A stretch of DNA of 64,000 bases from CAMCTV01 sp964420985 (lineage in GTDB: Bacteria > Bacteroidota > Bacteroidia > Flavobacteriales_D > Sanyastnellaceae). The first letter of the stretch is position 1. Each line of letters opens with the position of its first letter. The DNA lies in NCBI GenBank assembly GCA_964420985.1, contig CAYQUT010000012.1:6181-70180 (forward strand), given 5' to 3'. The position numbers and the translations under genes are program-made. Positions 1 through 10,000 of this stretch are shown here, one piece after another. The notes below the pieces were generated by a model. That model was not told where the DNA came from. It saw only the letters and a list, made by a program, of their open reading frames with translations, and did not search any database.

Positions 1-17
1 AATAATTAAAGATAGGG

Positions 18-644
18 TTATTGAGCGTGAAGACATGATTTGAAAAGTTGCATCATTTGAACGGCAGCAGGCTGAGGAGACATGATTTCTAAGTCACTTT
101 TTTGGATGAATTGAAATATTTCTTTCGTGGGCTCGAAATACAACGCAATCTCACTGATTTTCTTTGGTTTTTCCAGTCTGAAGGCGCATTGTTGATCACA
201 GCGAAAAGGATATTGAAATCCCCCCAAGTGAAAAGTAAAAGGACTAAATTCTATTCCATTCTCAATTCCGTTCCCATTCCCATTCCCATTCCCATTCTTT
301 ATAACTCCTTCCCATTTTACAAAGATGTATCCGCTTTGCCACGCCCAATACATCCCATTTGTAGGAGTTAACCCATTATGGATAATACCTTGTTCATGTT
401 GTAAGCTATCTACCCCAAGTTGAAATTGTATGGAGTCAGTGATACAATCAATACCTTGATGTAAGTTGAAGGGAAGAGATTGTATGTGTTGGTATGACGA
501 ATCTTGATAAACCAATTTCCCTTGGTGAAAAGCTTGGATTTTTCCTATTAAGAATTCCAATTTTTTCGTTTCTAATGATTGTCCTCGGTTGGTCATGGCA
601 GAAGAGCTCAGAGCCATAATCAAAATGACAATCCTATTATTCAT
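18..644 (-). CDS. MbnP-like metal-binding protein, secreted
   Basis: Predicted 208-residue exported protein. The segment GMYWAWQSGYIFVKWEG (about residues 97-113) followed by FHLGG (138-142) matches what I recall of the MbnP-like family, in which related proteins bind copper and partner a di-heme MauG-type enzyme (MbnH) that oxidises a tryptophan. The ATG at 644 is preferred over an upstream in-frame start because it overlaps the previous stop by 8 bases and gives a short hydrophobic N-terminus (residues 4-16). Between the two motifs lies an Asn-Gly repeat (about 117-126) encoded by a hexanucleotide repeat. It is the last visible gene of a four-gene minus-strand operon; any di-heme partner would lie beyond the left edge. 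Family call from motif memory, no search made. Confidence 0.7.
   Translation of the reverse strand: MNNRIVILIMALSSSAMTNRGQSLETKKLEFLIGKIQAFHQGKLVYQDSSYQHIQSLPFNLHQGIDCITDSIQFQLGVDSLQHEQGIIHNGLTPTNGMYWAWQSGYIFVKWEGVIKNGNGNGNGNGIENGIEFSPFTFHLGGFQYPFRCDQQCAFRLEKPKKISEIALYFEPTKEIFQFIQKSDLEIMSPQPAAVQMMQLFKSCLHAQ
253..294. repeat. Hexanucleotide tandem repeat (TTCCCA) in the MbnP-like gene
   Basis: Four perfect TTCCCA units at 271-294 preceded by degenerate copies at 253-270. On the coding strand they read as alternating Asn and Gly codons. Unit length is a multiple of three, so copy-number change would lengthen or shorten the loop without breaking the frame. Confidence 0.85.
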
Positions 645-1722
645 TGTCAGGAAATTGCAATTGAAATCGATTGAACCATTGCACAAATGCATTCCATTTT
701 TCAGAATTGCTTTCTTTCCAAAGTTGAAACTCTTCTGGATTTCCAATCATCATCAACCAATGGTTATAAGCCTCAAAGTGGCCTTGCTCAAAAATAATTC
801 TTTGGAATTCGAATATGGGTTCTCCGTATAAGTTTTGAAAATCTTCTAAATAGTACAATTCAAGTATATTTTCTCTAACGAGTGAAATGCTGGATATGTC
901 CATTTGATAAATCTCCTTTTGATCACACTGGGCGGTGAGAAAAGCATACGCCTCGCAGAAAGGAGGCTGTATTTGTATGTCTTGTCTTGACAGCACAGTA
1001 TCATATTTTTGTCCGTTGCACCAATGCGTTCTCCATCCTGCACTGTCTAGTTCTATTGCCTTTTTAAATTGTTTGAAGAGCTCAGCACTCATGTATTCTG
1101 TGTAAGGAGAATCTCTTTCCAGATTCATGAAGGTTTCTCCTAAAAGCAGTCCTGCAATGATTTGATTTTGTTGAAAGTTGATCATGGAGGCTTTGTAGTA
1201 ATTTAAAGCAAAATTCGGTTCAGCTTCAATTCCTTTCAAGTAATAAAACAAGGCCTGACCAGGCTCTTTCATTTCAGATAGTATATTGCCCTTTTCTAAG
1301 TGGAGCATGCCATTTTTTGGGAACTTACTCAATGCGATATCCAGTGTCGTTATGGATTCATTTTCTTGGTGATTCATGTAATAGGAATTGGCCAGAAACT
1401 GAAAAAACGGAGGCATAGCATCTGGGTGATCTCTATAAGGAAGCATTGTTTGAATGGCTCCTTTGTAATCCTTCAGCAGGTATTGCAGGTATCCACTTTC
1501 AAAGGTGTAGATTATGTTTTTAGGATCAAGTTTATGGGCTTCCAACATGAACTTTAAACTTTCATGAGGTCGGTCATTCTCAAAACTTTCTCTTGATAGA
1601 TTGGATTTTTCAAAGGCAAGGCTAGCAGAATCAGATTGCGTATGAGCTATTGTGCTTGTCATTGTTACCAATAACAATACAATGATTACATGAAAGGGTT
1701 TGAAAAAATAAGGGGTTGTCAT
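637..1722 (-). CDS. Secreted tetratricopeptide-repeat (TPR) protein
   Basis: 361 residues with an N-terminal hydrophobic signal segment (about residues 10-26, ending THTQS-like before the mature chain). Residues about 35-190 consist of degenerate TPR helices, for example stretches beginning NDRPHESLKFMLEAHKLDP and KEPGQALFYYLKGIEAEP. The C-terminal 150 residues lack obvious repeats and are not recognised. TPRs are protein-protein scaffolds; no enzymatic motif is visible. The gene starts one base after the stop of the secreted endonuclease-like gene and its stop overlaps the MbnP-like start, so it is translated from the same message. Partner and function unknown. Confidence 0.8.
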   Translation of the reverse strand: MTTPYFFKPFHVIIVLLLVTMTSTIAHTQSDSASLAFEKSNLSRESFENDRPHESLKFMLEAHKLDPKNIIYTFESGYLQYLLKDYKGAIQTMLPYRDHPDAMPPFFQFLANSYYMNHQENESITTLDIALSKFPKNGMLHLEKGNILSEMKEPGQALFYYLKGIEAEPNFALNYYKASMINFQQNQIIAGLLLGETFMNLERDSPYTEYMSAELFKQFKKAIELDSAGWRTHWCNGQKYDTVLSRQDIQIQPPFCEAYAFLTAQCDQKEIYQMDISSISLVRENILELYYLEDFQNLYGEPIFEFQRIIFEQGHFEAYNHWLMMIGNPEEFQLWKESNSEKWNAFVQWFNRFQLQFPDNE

Positions 1723-1723
1723 T

Positions 1724-2545
1724 TTACTCTTTATTCATTTTTATCAATTCTACTCGTATGGCATCATGATCAGAAAGCAATTGACCACTGTTGGAATGAC
1801 GGAAATACTGGTATTTTGTTGCCTTTAATTCTTCCGAGGCTAAAATTAAATCAATGGGACCGGTAGAACTTTCAACGGATGCTTGAAATCCGTGATAGGT
1901 ATTTCTTTTTTCCGGTGTTTTTATCAGGGGTAATTTACCTGAAAGGTTTTGGATTCCGATGTGTTCAGAGGTAACGTTAAAATCGCCGCAGATCAGTGTA
2001 TAGGGTGAAGGGCAGAGTTCTAAGAGTTGCAAAATAAGCTGTGCGCTTTTTTCTTGGGCTATTTTTCCGACATGATCCCAATGGGTATTGATGCATACCA
2101 ATGTTTGTTCATCACGCTTATCTGTCAATATGACGAGTGTGGCCACGCGCTCACAAGCAGCATCCCAACCTTTTCCTGGAACAGAGGGATTGGGCGAAAG
2201 CCAAATCGTCAAAGTATCTTTCAAATCAAATCGATCCGTTTTATAAAAAATAGGACAATACTCTCCTTTTTTATTTCCATCCTCACGACCAACGCCATAG
2301 CATTTGTAACCATCTAATTTTTCTTGTAAATCGATGTATTGATGGTGAAGGACTTCTTGAAAGAAATACAAATCAGCTTCCTGATCTTTCAGCCAGTTCA
2401 GGGTCGACACTTTGCGATTGCTCCATGCATTTTCTCCGTCTGAGGGATTGTCATAACGGATGTTTAAATCCACTAAAGTCAAACTTTGACAAAGTGAAAA
2501 AAATGGAAAATAAAAACTCGAGATGAGAATTAAAAGCCGAATCAT
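1724..2545 (-). CDS. Secreted endonuclease/exonuclease/phosphatase (DNase I-fold) family protein
   Basis: 273 residues with a signal peptide (about 1-19). The DNase I-like fold is shown by DLNIRYDN near the N-terminus, the FFQEV glutamate motif, NTHWDHVG, CGDFNVT and the terminal SDHDAIRV motif, which together supply the metal-binding and catalytic Asn, Glu, Asp and His residues of the family. Members hydrolyse phosphodiester or phosphomonoester bonds in nucleic acids, sphingomyelin or inositides; the substrate here cannot be told. The start overlaps the upstream TPR gene by four bases (ATGA), implying coupled translation and export of both products. Confidence 0.88.
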   Translation of the reverse strand: MIRLLILISSFYFPFFSLCQSLTLVDLNIRYDNPSDGENAWSNRKVSTLNWLKDQEADLYFFQEVLHHQYIDLQEKLDGYKCYGVGREDGNKKGEYCPIFYKTDRFDLKDTLTIWLSPNPSVPGKGWDAACERVATLVILTDKRDEQTLVCINTHWDHVGKIAQEKSAQLILQLLELCPSPYTLICGDFNVTSEHIGIQNLSGKLPLIKTPEKRNTYHGFQASVESSTGPIDLILASEELKATKYQYFRHSNSGQLLSDHDAIRVELIKMNKE

Positions 2546-3477
2546 TTGTTGTCAATCTGCTGATCCATTTCTTGAATTTGTTCTTCGTAGTACATAGCAC
2601 CTTCCTGGTCTCCCTCGGATTTAGCCATTTCAAGGGCTATTTTGTAAAATCGTTTGGCATCTTCATAGTGTCCCAATCTCCAGTGGCAGAAGGCTTCATT
2701 GCCCACAATTATGATGTCATTGGGCGAAATTTGATAGGCTTTGTTCAGAAAAGTGAGTGCGTCCAGGTGTTTTTCCTTCATCATCAGGCAAGTTGCAATA
2801 TTGGATAAGGCAATAACATTCTGATCCTCTTGTTGTATGATTAATCTTGAACTTCTCTCAATGATGTCATAGGCATAGGGTAGTCCGGATTCAAAAAGCA
2901 CATAAAATGTTTCTTGAAGTGATGAGTATAGAAATGGTTGGGCTTCTTTGATTTTCTCGTTGTGTTCGGTCTTCCATCGGTGTTCCAATTTGGCGGATTG
3001 TTGAAGTGTGGCTACAATCTCTGTTTCCATCCAATCCCAGTGCTCACTCTCTCGGGTGAGGTAAATTTTTCCTAATCTAAAATCCAGACGGTTGGGGAAT
3101 TTTTGAATGGCCAAATCCAAATACCGCACAGCTGTTTGGACACTGCTATCATTCACAGAAATTTCACTGAATAGGTAGCCTGCTGCCCCCCCAGAACTAT
3201 CCGCCATCTCTAAATACTCCACACCCTCTGGTTTCTCTGTTGTCATTTGCACCAATTCTTGAAATGCCTTTTTTGTGTGGTAATTGGCATAAGCCACATA
3301 AAGTTCCGGATCGTTGGGGTGTTTACTTTCCCATTGTTTGGCAATCATCAGCAGTCCAGTGGTATCCGCTGAATCCATCTTGGCCCAAAAATCTTGTTCA
3401 AATTTCTGCGCTAACAAGGAGGGAATCGACCATCCCATTATGGATAGGCAAAAAATAAAAAGCACGTTCTTTTTCAT
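2542..3477 (-). CDS. Secreted TPR protein, first gene of the operon
   Basis: 311 residues from ATG 3477, beginning MKKNVLFIFCLSIMGWS, a clear signal peptide; upstream in-frame codons overlap the rpsA terminator and are rejected. The C-terminal 100 residues contain TPR units (NVIALSNIATCLMMKEKHLDAL and the following repeat), and the N-terminal part is helix-rich. It resembles the second TPR gene of this operon in layout and may be a distant paralogue. A TACCTTTT box at 3483-3490 lies five bases before the ATG and could be a -7 promoter element. No catalytic motif seen, function unknown. Confidence 0.8.
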   Translation of the reverse strand: MKKNVLFIFCLSIMGWSIPSLLAQKFEQDFWAKMDSADTTGLLMIAKQWESKHPNDPELYVAYANYHTKKAFQELVQMTTEKPEGVEYLEMADSSGGAAGYLFSEISVNDSSVQTAVRYLDLAIQKFPNRLDFRLGKIYLTRESEHWDWMETEIVATLQQSAKLEHRWKTEHNEKIKEAQPFLYSSLQETFYVLFESGLPYAYDIIERSSRLIIQQEDQNVIALSNIATCLMMKEKHLDALTFLNKAYQISPNDIIIVGNEAFCHWRLGHYEDAKRFYKIALEMAKSEGDQEGAMYYEEQIQEMDQQIDNK

Positions 3478-3493
3478 TGATGAAAAGGTAAAA

Positions 3494-3523
3494 GAAAAGG
3501 CCATCCTTGCGGACAGCCTTTTC
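3494..3523 (-). terminator. Rho-independent terminator of rpsA
   Basis: A 13-bp stem (3494-3506 with 3511-3523; two G-T pairs) closes a GCAA tetraloop on the minus strand and is followed by a T-rich run. It starts 26 bases after the rpsA stop codon and ends just before the start of the downstream TPR operon. Confidence 0.85.
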
Positions 3524-3549
3524 AATACTTATTAACGTTGGGATTAGGA

Positions 3550-5466
3550 TTATTCTCCTTTTCCTTCCATTTTCTCTTTCAATGCAGCCAAAGCACCGAT
3601 ATCACCCAATGTAGATTTCTCTACTTGAGCATTTACTGCTTTCACAGCGCTTGAATCAGCACCCTCTGCTTTCTTTGGAGCACGGGCTTTCTTTGGAGCT
3701 TCTGCACCAGGTTCGTCAGCTTTGAAAGTTGAAGTGTGAGAAACATTGATTTTGCGTTGGTTCTTGTTGAACTCTAAAACAACAAACTCTAATGTCTCGT
3801 CAACTTTGGCAGTTGATCCATCTTCTTTTTTCAAGTTTTTGCTTACGCAGAAACCTTCCAAACCGTATGGCAACGATACCACCACGTGACCACCTTCTTT
3901 GCGGATGATGGTTCCTTGGTGACGTGTACCTTCGGCAAATGTTGCATCAAATACATCCCATGGATTCTCTTCGATTTGTTTGTGACCCAAGCTGATTTTA
4001 CGGCTGTCCTTGTCCAATTCTAAGACAACAACTTCCATATCATCACCGATAGCACAGAACTCAGATGGATGCTTGATTTTCTTGCTCCAAGACAAATCAG
4101 AGATGTGAACCAAACCGTCAATGCCTTCAGCCAATTCGCAGAATACACCAAAGTTGGTGAATGCACGAACTTTAGCGGTGTGCTTGCTTCCAACTGAGAA
4201 ACGACTTTCAATTCCTTCCCATGGATCAGAAGACAATTGCTTCATACCCAAGCTCAATTTACGCTCGTCTTTTTCTACAGCCAAAACAACACACTCTACA
4301 TCTTGTCCTACTTTCAAGAAATCTTGAGCAGAACGCAAGTGTGAGCTCCATGACATTTCAGATACGTGGATCAAACCTTCTACACCAGGTGCAACTTCTA
4401 CAAATGCACCGTAGTCAGCCAAAACAACTACTTTACCAGTAACTTTTTGACCTACTTGCAATGTGTCTTGGTAAGCATCCCATGGGTGAGCAGAAAGCTG
4501 CTTCAAGCCCAATGCAATTCTCTTCTTGTCATCATCGAAGTCAAGAATAACCACGTTGATTTTAGAATCCAATTGAACCACTTCTTCTGGGTGGTTGATA
4601 CGTCCCCAAGAAAGGTCGGTAATGTGGATCAATCCATCTACGCCGCCAAGGTCGATGAATACGCCATAGCTGGTGATGTTTTTGACAACACCTTCCAATA
4701 CTTGACCTTTCTCCAAACCTGACATGATTTGCTTCTTTTGCTCTTCGATTTCAGCTTCGATAAGTGCTTTGTGCGAAACAACAACGTTTTTGAATTCGTT
4801 GTTAATTTTAACAACTTTCAATTCCATTACCTTTCCAACATACACATCGTAATCGCGGATTGGCTTAACATCGATTTGAGATCCAGGAAGGAATGCTTCC
4901 AAACCAAATACATCGACAATCAAACCTCCTTTGGTACGGCACTTCACTTCTCCTTTGATGATTTCGCCTGATTCCAAAGCTTTGTTTACTTCAGTCCAAG
5001 CACTCAACAAACGAGCAGTCTTGTGCGATACGCGCATTTGACCTGTTTTGTCTTCTTGTGTTTCAATGAAAATAGGAACAACATCACCCACTTTCAAATC
5101 TGGGTTGTAACGGAATTCGGTTACCGCAACAACACCCTCTGATTTGTAACCGATGTTGACGACAACTTCTTTTTTACCAATAGAAACGATGGTTCCAGGA
5201 ACCACTTCTTTTTCAGTGATGGTAGACAAAGTTTTTTCATAAACTTCGTCATAGCGAGAACGCTCATCTTTGGTGTAACCACCAGCTGCCTCATAGGCAT
5301 CCCAGTTAAATTCACCTGTACTGGTCATGTAAGCCGCATCATCTGCAGTGCTATACAATTCAATGGGCTCTTCTTGAGAAACTTTTTCTTCAACTTGAGC
5401 GGGGGTAGATTCTACTACAGAATCCAAATTTTCAGCGTTTTCAGCTGGGTTGATTTCTTCTGCCAT
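3550..5466 (-). CDS. rpsA: 30S ribosomal protein S1
   Basis: 638 residues from ATG 5466 (MAEEINPAEN...). Six S1/OB-fold RNA-binding repeats can be followed, each with a G-x-V-x-x-[IV]-x-x-[YF]-G-[AV]-F-[VI] pattern, for example TSYGVFIDLGGVDGLIHITDLSW, ADYGAFVEVAPGVEGLIHVSEMSW and TNFGVFCELAEGIDGLVHISDLSW. S1 binds mRNA on the 30S subunit; in Bacteroidota, where Shine-Dalgarno sequences are scarce, it is probably important for start-site recruitment. The N-terminus is acidic and the C-terminus Lys/Ala-rich, as usual in the phylum. An upstream in-frame start at 5496 is less likely because the MAEE start matches the family. The gene stands alone, with a strong terminator downstream. Confidence 0.96.
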   Translation of the reverse strand: MAEEINPAENAENLDSVVESTPAQVEEKVSQEEPIELYSTADDAAYMTSTGEFNWDAYEAAGGYTKDERSRYDEVYEKTLSTITEKEVVPGTIVSIGKKEVVVNIGYKSEGVVAVTEFRYNPDLKVGDVVPIFIETQEDKTGQMRVSHKTARLLSAWTEVNKALESGEIIKGEVKCRTKGGLIVDVFGLEAFLPGSQIDVKPIRDYDVYVGKVMELKVVKINNEFKNVVVSHKALIEAEIEEQKKQIMSGLEKGQVLEGVVKNITSYGVFIDLGGVDGLIHITDLSWGRINHPEEVVQLDSKINVVILDFDDDKKRIALGLKQLSAHPWDAYQDTLQVGQKVTGKVVVLADYGAFVEVAPGVEGLIHVSEMSWSSHLRSAQDFLKVGQDVECVVLAVEKDERKLSLGMKQLSSDPWEGIESRFSVGSKHTAKVRAFTNFGVFCELAEGIDGLVHISDLSWSKKIKHPSEFCAIGDDMEVVVLELDKDSRKISLGHKQIEENPWDVFDATFAEGTRHQGTIIRKEGGHVVVSLPYGLEGFCVSKNLKKEDGSTAKVDETLEFVVLEFNKNQRKINVSHTSTFKADEPGAEAPKKARAPKKAEGADSSAVKAVNAQVEKSTLGDIGALAALKEKMEGKGE

Positions 5467-5644
5467 GTGGCATTTGTTAGTTGTATTTGCGCTCACAAAA
5501 AGTGGTAAGCAGAGTGCAAATGGGTTAAACTGTTTTGTTTTCTCGGGCTGCTTACTCCTCCAAGTCCTTTTTCAGGGAGTGCGAAAATACGTCATTTTCA
5601 TTGGTAGACAAAAGATTATGTCAATTTTGTTGTTTATTTGGGGC

Positions 5645-7012
5645 ATGAGATTTTTATTGATCATTGTATTGGCTTTTTGCTGGAGTTGTAAGGACAAAGA
5701 AGAGCCCAAAGAAGAACCTGTTGTCATCGTAGATCCTGGTGTATCGGGTTATCAGCAATACGGGGTTCCGATGGACAGTGTGCCTCAAGGCAGAGACATT
5801 CAAATGTATGAGGTTAATCTCAGAGCCTTCTCCAGTTCTGGTGATTTGGATGGCGTGACGGCCCAATTGGATCGCTTGGACTCTCTGGGCATCAATGTCA
5901 TTTGGTTAATGCCCATTCATCCAATCGGTTCAATCAATAGTGTCAATTCTCCTTACTCAGTAAAGAATTATTTGGAGGTGTCCGCTGAATATGGTGACTT
6001 GGATGCTTTGCGTTCCTTAACGGATGCAGCTCACGAGCGAGGCATGGCAGTTATCATGGACTGGGTGGCCAATCACACATCATGGGACAATCCTTGGATG
6101 CAACACAAATCGTGGTACACCCAAGATGCCAATGGTAATGTGATTAGCCCCGCCGGAACGAATTGGGCCGATGTTGCGGATCTCAATTTTGAAAATGACT
6201 CCATGCGCAAAGCCATGATTGACGCAATGCGCTATTGGATATTGGAAGCCAATGTGGATGGTTTCCGTTGTGATTATGCAGATGGAATTCCCTTTGATTT
6301 TTGGCAACAATCCATTGGTGAACTGCGCAATATTCCCAATCGTTCCATCATCATGTTGGCGGAAGGTGAGCGCTCAGATCATTATGCTGCAGGGTTTGAT
6401 TTAACCTATGGTTGGAGTTTTTACAGTGCGATGCTCAATTTGTATAACGGAGCCCCAGCCAGCCAATTGAATGGTTTGCACTTGGCGGAGTATACCGCCA
6501 TTCCAGTGGGAAAACACAAACTGCGCTTTACATCAAATCACGATGAATGTGCATGGGTGGATAGCCCTGTCGGATTATTCAATGGCTTTCAAGGTGCCAT
6601 GACGGCCAGTGCCATTTCGATGATGTTTGGTGGCGCGCCAATGCTGTATACAGGGCAAGAAATAGGTTACGCCAATCCCATCCCTTTTTTCTCCAATACC
6701 AACATCAATTGGAATTTAAACCCCTCTATTTTCCAGTATTATAAACGGTTAGGCCAGTTTTATAAATCAAGTGTAGCGGCCAAGAAAGGATTCTTTAGCC
6801 ATTATTCCACAACACAACTGGTTTGTTTTAAAAGACAATGGGAGGACGAGGAAGTTTTCATCATCGCCAATCCAGGTTTTAATACCGTTGATTTTTCTGT
6901 CCCTGCTGCTTTGCAAAATTCAACATGGATCGATGTGATCACAGGAAACAGTTACTCAATGGGGGCAACAATCAGCATGAGCCCATATGGACTCATGCTG
7001 TTAAAGCGATAG
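5645..7012 (+). CDS. GH13 alpha-amylase family surface lipoprotein
   Basis: 455 residues. A short signal peptide ends CWSC followed by KDKEEPKEEP; the Lys plus acidic residues after the cysteine resemble the Bacteroidota lipoprotein export signal, so the enzyme is probably cell-surface exposed. GH13 (beta/alpha)8-barrel motifs are present: DWVANH (D139), GFRCD with nucleophile D210, acid/base E240 in MLAEGE, and NHD with D300. It should hydrolyse or transfer alpha-glucans. ATG 5645 is chosen over 5618 because it gives a normal lipoprotein signal and lies four bases after a TTTATTTG -7-like box. Divergent from rpsA and convergent with the C25 protease five bases away; no SusC/SusD partners are adjacent. 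Confidence 0.93.
   Translation: MRFLLIIVLAFCWSCKDKEEPKEEPVVIVDPGVSGYQQYGVPMDSVPQGRDIQMYEVNLRAFSSSGDLDGVTAQLDRLDSLGINVIWLMPIHPIGSINSVNSPYSVKNYLEVSAEYGDLDALRSLTDAAHERGMAVIMDWVANHTSWDNPWMQHKSWYTQDANGNVISPAGTNWADVADLNFENDSMRKAMIDAMRYWILEANVDGFRCDYADGIPFDFWQQSIGELRNIPNRSIIMLAEGERSDHYAAGFDLTYGWSFYSAMLNLYNGAPASQLNGLHLAEYTAIPVGKHKLRFTSNHDECAWVDSPVGLFNGFQGAMTASAISMMFGGAPMLYTGQEIGYANPIPFFSNTNINWNLNPSIFQYYKRLGQFYKSSVAAKKGFFSHYSTTQLVCFKRQWEDEEVFIIANPGFNTVDFSVPAALQNSTWIDVITGNSYSMGATISMSPYGLMLLKR
6973..7000. terminator. Possible bidirectional hairpin terminator at the end of the amylase gene
   Basis: A 9-bp perfect inverted repeat (6973-6981 with 6992-7000) encloses a loop that itself contains CCATATGG. 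It lies within the last codons of the amylase and is followed by TTAAAGCGATAGTTGTTTTATTG. With only five bases between the convergent stops, an in-gene hairpin could end both transcripts. The T-run is weak, so this is tentative. Confidence 0.4.
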
Positions 7013-7017
7013 TTGTT

Positions 7018-10000
7018 TTATTGAACAATGAGCTTTTTGCGCGATATATTGTAACAATTGTTCACTTCAATCCAATAGGTTCCAGGTGCCAATAGGGAGG
7101 AAGGGATTTCAGTACGCACCATGCCAAAATGCTCATTGCTATAAATGGTGGCCGCCGTTTTTCCTTGGATATCAATGATGCGCAATTGCGCTTGCCCCAT
7201 GCTCTTCCATTCTATGAAACAATTGCCCAATGTCGGATTGGGGTACAATTGGATGTCTTGATTCTGGGTATTCTCTTCGAGAATAAATGTGGTTTGACTT
7301 GGGGGCAGAATGATGTTGTCTACCCATGCTGCGTCGCTGCCAGAGGAAACAATGTTATCCTTTGCGTATATCCACCTCAAGGTATGACTTCCAGCGGTAA
7401 CATTGGTGCTGTAGTTTGCCCATGCATTTTCTCCGCTCCAAGAATTGATAACGGCATTGTCCACTTTGAAGGTCAAAAAGTCATAAGAGCCTTCAGTGCT
7501 GGTTTTGTACATAAAGCCCACAGGACCCGCTGATGCAAAATCAGATACCAACATCAAAGTGGTGCTTTGACTGTTGTTGATGTTTCCACTTTCCATACAG
7601 TAAGTCCCAGCATAGGGTGAATTGGTAGAAACAAACCAATCCACATTCCCCTCGTATTGCCAATTAAAAGTTTGGTCATTTCCAGATTCCCAGGTTTCTA
7701 TGATTTGGTTGATGATGGTATTGGCAGAGCAATCAATTCCTAAAAGCCCACTGACAGCTGAAAAATTGAACGTAACATTTTCAGTTGTTCCAGCGGTTCC
7801 ACCCACAGCGATATCCGTGCTGAACGTATAAAGGCCATCAACAGGTATACTTGTCATCGTAGCGTTTTCAGTGGTTAAGCTAGTGCTGTTGCTATTGTCC
7901 CCGATGGAGAAATTTCCAGGATTGCTTGCGGCGTGACCGGTATTGATGATGGTGTATGAAAGCGTGGCTGTTTCTCCAGTTTGCAGATAACCATCACCAT
8001 TCCCATTGTCATTAATAACAAATTCTCCACAACTTAATACTGGCGCATTGATGGTTTCAGTGAAGGTACTGGTCCACGTGTTTCCGGCATCGTCAGTGAT
8101 GGTTACAGTGAAAGTAACAACCGTTTGATCGGCAATGTTTCCACTCACATTGTAGGAAAAAGCACTGTTGATGTCTAGGTTTTGGTTGACATTGATCCCA
8201 TTGCTGTTGGCAGAATTATCGGTAATGGTGATATTGCTGTTGTCACAACTCAATGTGATGGATGTGTTGCCAGATACCTCAACGCCCACATTGGAAAGAT
8301 TAATGTCGAGGTTGATTTGTTCACCAAAATCAACAGCGTTGTTATTGGTATTGATTCCATTGCTGTCATGATTCACATGATTGTTCAAAACGACATATGG
8401 TCCCGCAGCGGGGATAATTTCAACTGTTTGCTGGTAGGGGATGGTGTTGAAATTGGTAAGCGTTACCAACATGGTTCCTGGGTTGTTGATGGCTGAAAAA
8501 TTCAGAGTGCACGTGCCTCCTTGAATGATACCTGTTGCCACTATTGTATTCCCGATGGTCAGAGAAACCAAAGCATTTTCTGAAACGCTGGTTACAGTAA
8601 AAGAAGACATCCCCAAGAAAATCGTTGCGGCATGTTGGGCTTCAATCTGGGTCGGGAAATCGGTGCGCAATTGAATGGAAGGATCACCCATTAAAATCCA
8701 TGTATCGGTCATATCATCGCCATCGCCTCCGTATACGTCATTCATTCCAGCGCAGCCATGAACATGTATGCTGCCCAAGGTGTGACGAGTGGAGGTAACC
8801 GTTCCAGAAATCTCAGCAATGACTGCATTCATTTCGTCCTGACCTTCCATGGGTGGTGCCCAACTTTGGAACACCGTACTGAAGGCACCTCCAATTCCGC
8901 CCGTTGGCGTTGATGGATTGGGGCTTTTCAACCAAGCCTCTCCAAAAGTATCTCCTGTCCCACTGTCATCATCAAAGTCGCCCACACAGCATCCTACGAT
9001 AATGAAATAAGGAAATTTGTGATAGTTGGTAAGCTGGTTGATTTGTGCATTGGTGTAACTTCCTGTGACGATTAAACTGTGGTCCCCATGTCCAGTGTAA
9101 TTGATCAAGCTGCATCCACCGTTGATGACATTGGTGAGCTCTGTAGCTGTTGCGTTGCCTGATCCATCTGCTGTTGTTCCTCCCGTTGGACTATTGGCGG
9201 TGTGATTACCATCGTATTTTTCATAAACAAAATCATACGTAAAGCCCAGTAGGTCCTCCTTTAAACCATTTTGATGCTGCCAGTCAGCTTGGTTGTCATC
9301 GCCAATGCCAGCACCTTCATTGGAACCAATGCCCATTGCTGTCGAAAACCAATCGGAATCGGTGTTGGGGTATTTTTCATATTCCATTATCTTGGAAATA
9401 ACCCCATTCAATTCATTGGTGTTGTGAACCAATAAGCGACCCACAAAAATTTCTGGATAATGATCATTCCCTGAAATATATCCAAAGCAATTGTCGCAGT
9501 ATCCTGTTCCGTTGGGATTGGTCACCAATTCAGAGGGTACTTGGTCTTCATCTCCAACCAACACAAGATAGGTAAAGTCATTTCCTCCGGTGTTGTAATA
9601 ATTAGCAATGTAGCTGTCCATTGCGGCTACAGTGGGAACTTCAGCCACATCCACAACACGCACATCGATCCCTTTTTCAATTTTCCATTGGATCCATGGT
9701 TGCAATGCACCAATGTAACTGCCGTGCGTGATGACGAGCATGTTGCCAATCTCATCTACTACGTTATAACGATCACCATGCGCGCTGTAATTGATGAATT
9801 GTTTTTGATACATTTCTTTTCTCAACGTATTGGTTGAAAGGTGAGAGGTCACAAATGGATTCTCACCCATTTGCTCAGATGTGACTACGATAATTTCAAT
9901 TTCTGTATACACTCGCATTTTGTGGGTTACTGGATTGTACTGAAAGGGATAGAAGTGAATATTTTGACCTCTAAAGTCCCCGAAAATATAAGGGCTGCTT

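Noticed and set aside
271..294. Hexanucleotide repeat as an on/off phase-variation switch
   Set aside because: Unit length is six, so changes keep the frame; it can only vary loop length.
5450..5644. N-terminal extension of the amylase to 5450
   Set aside because: It overlaps rpsA and lacks a signal peptide; the lipoprotein signal begins at 5645 or at most 5618.
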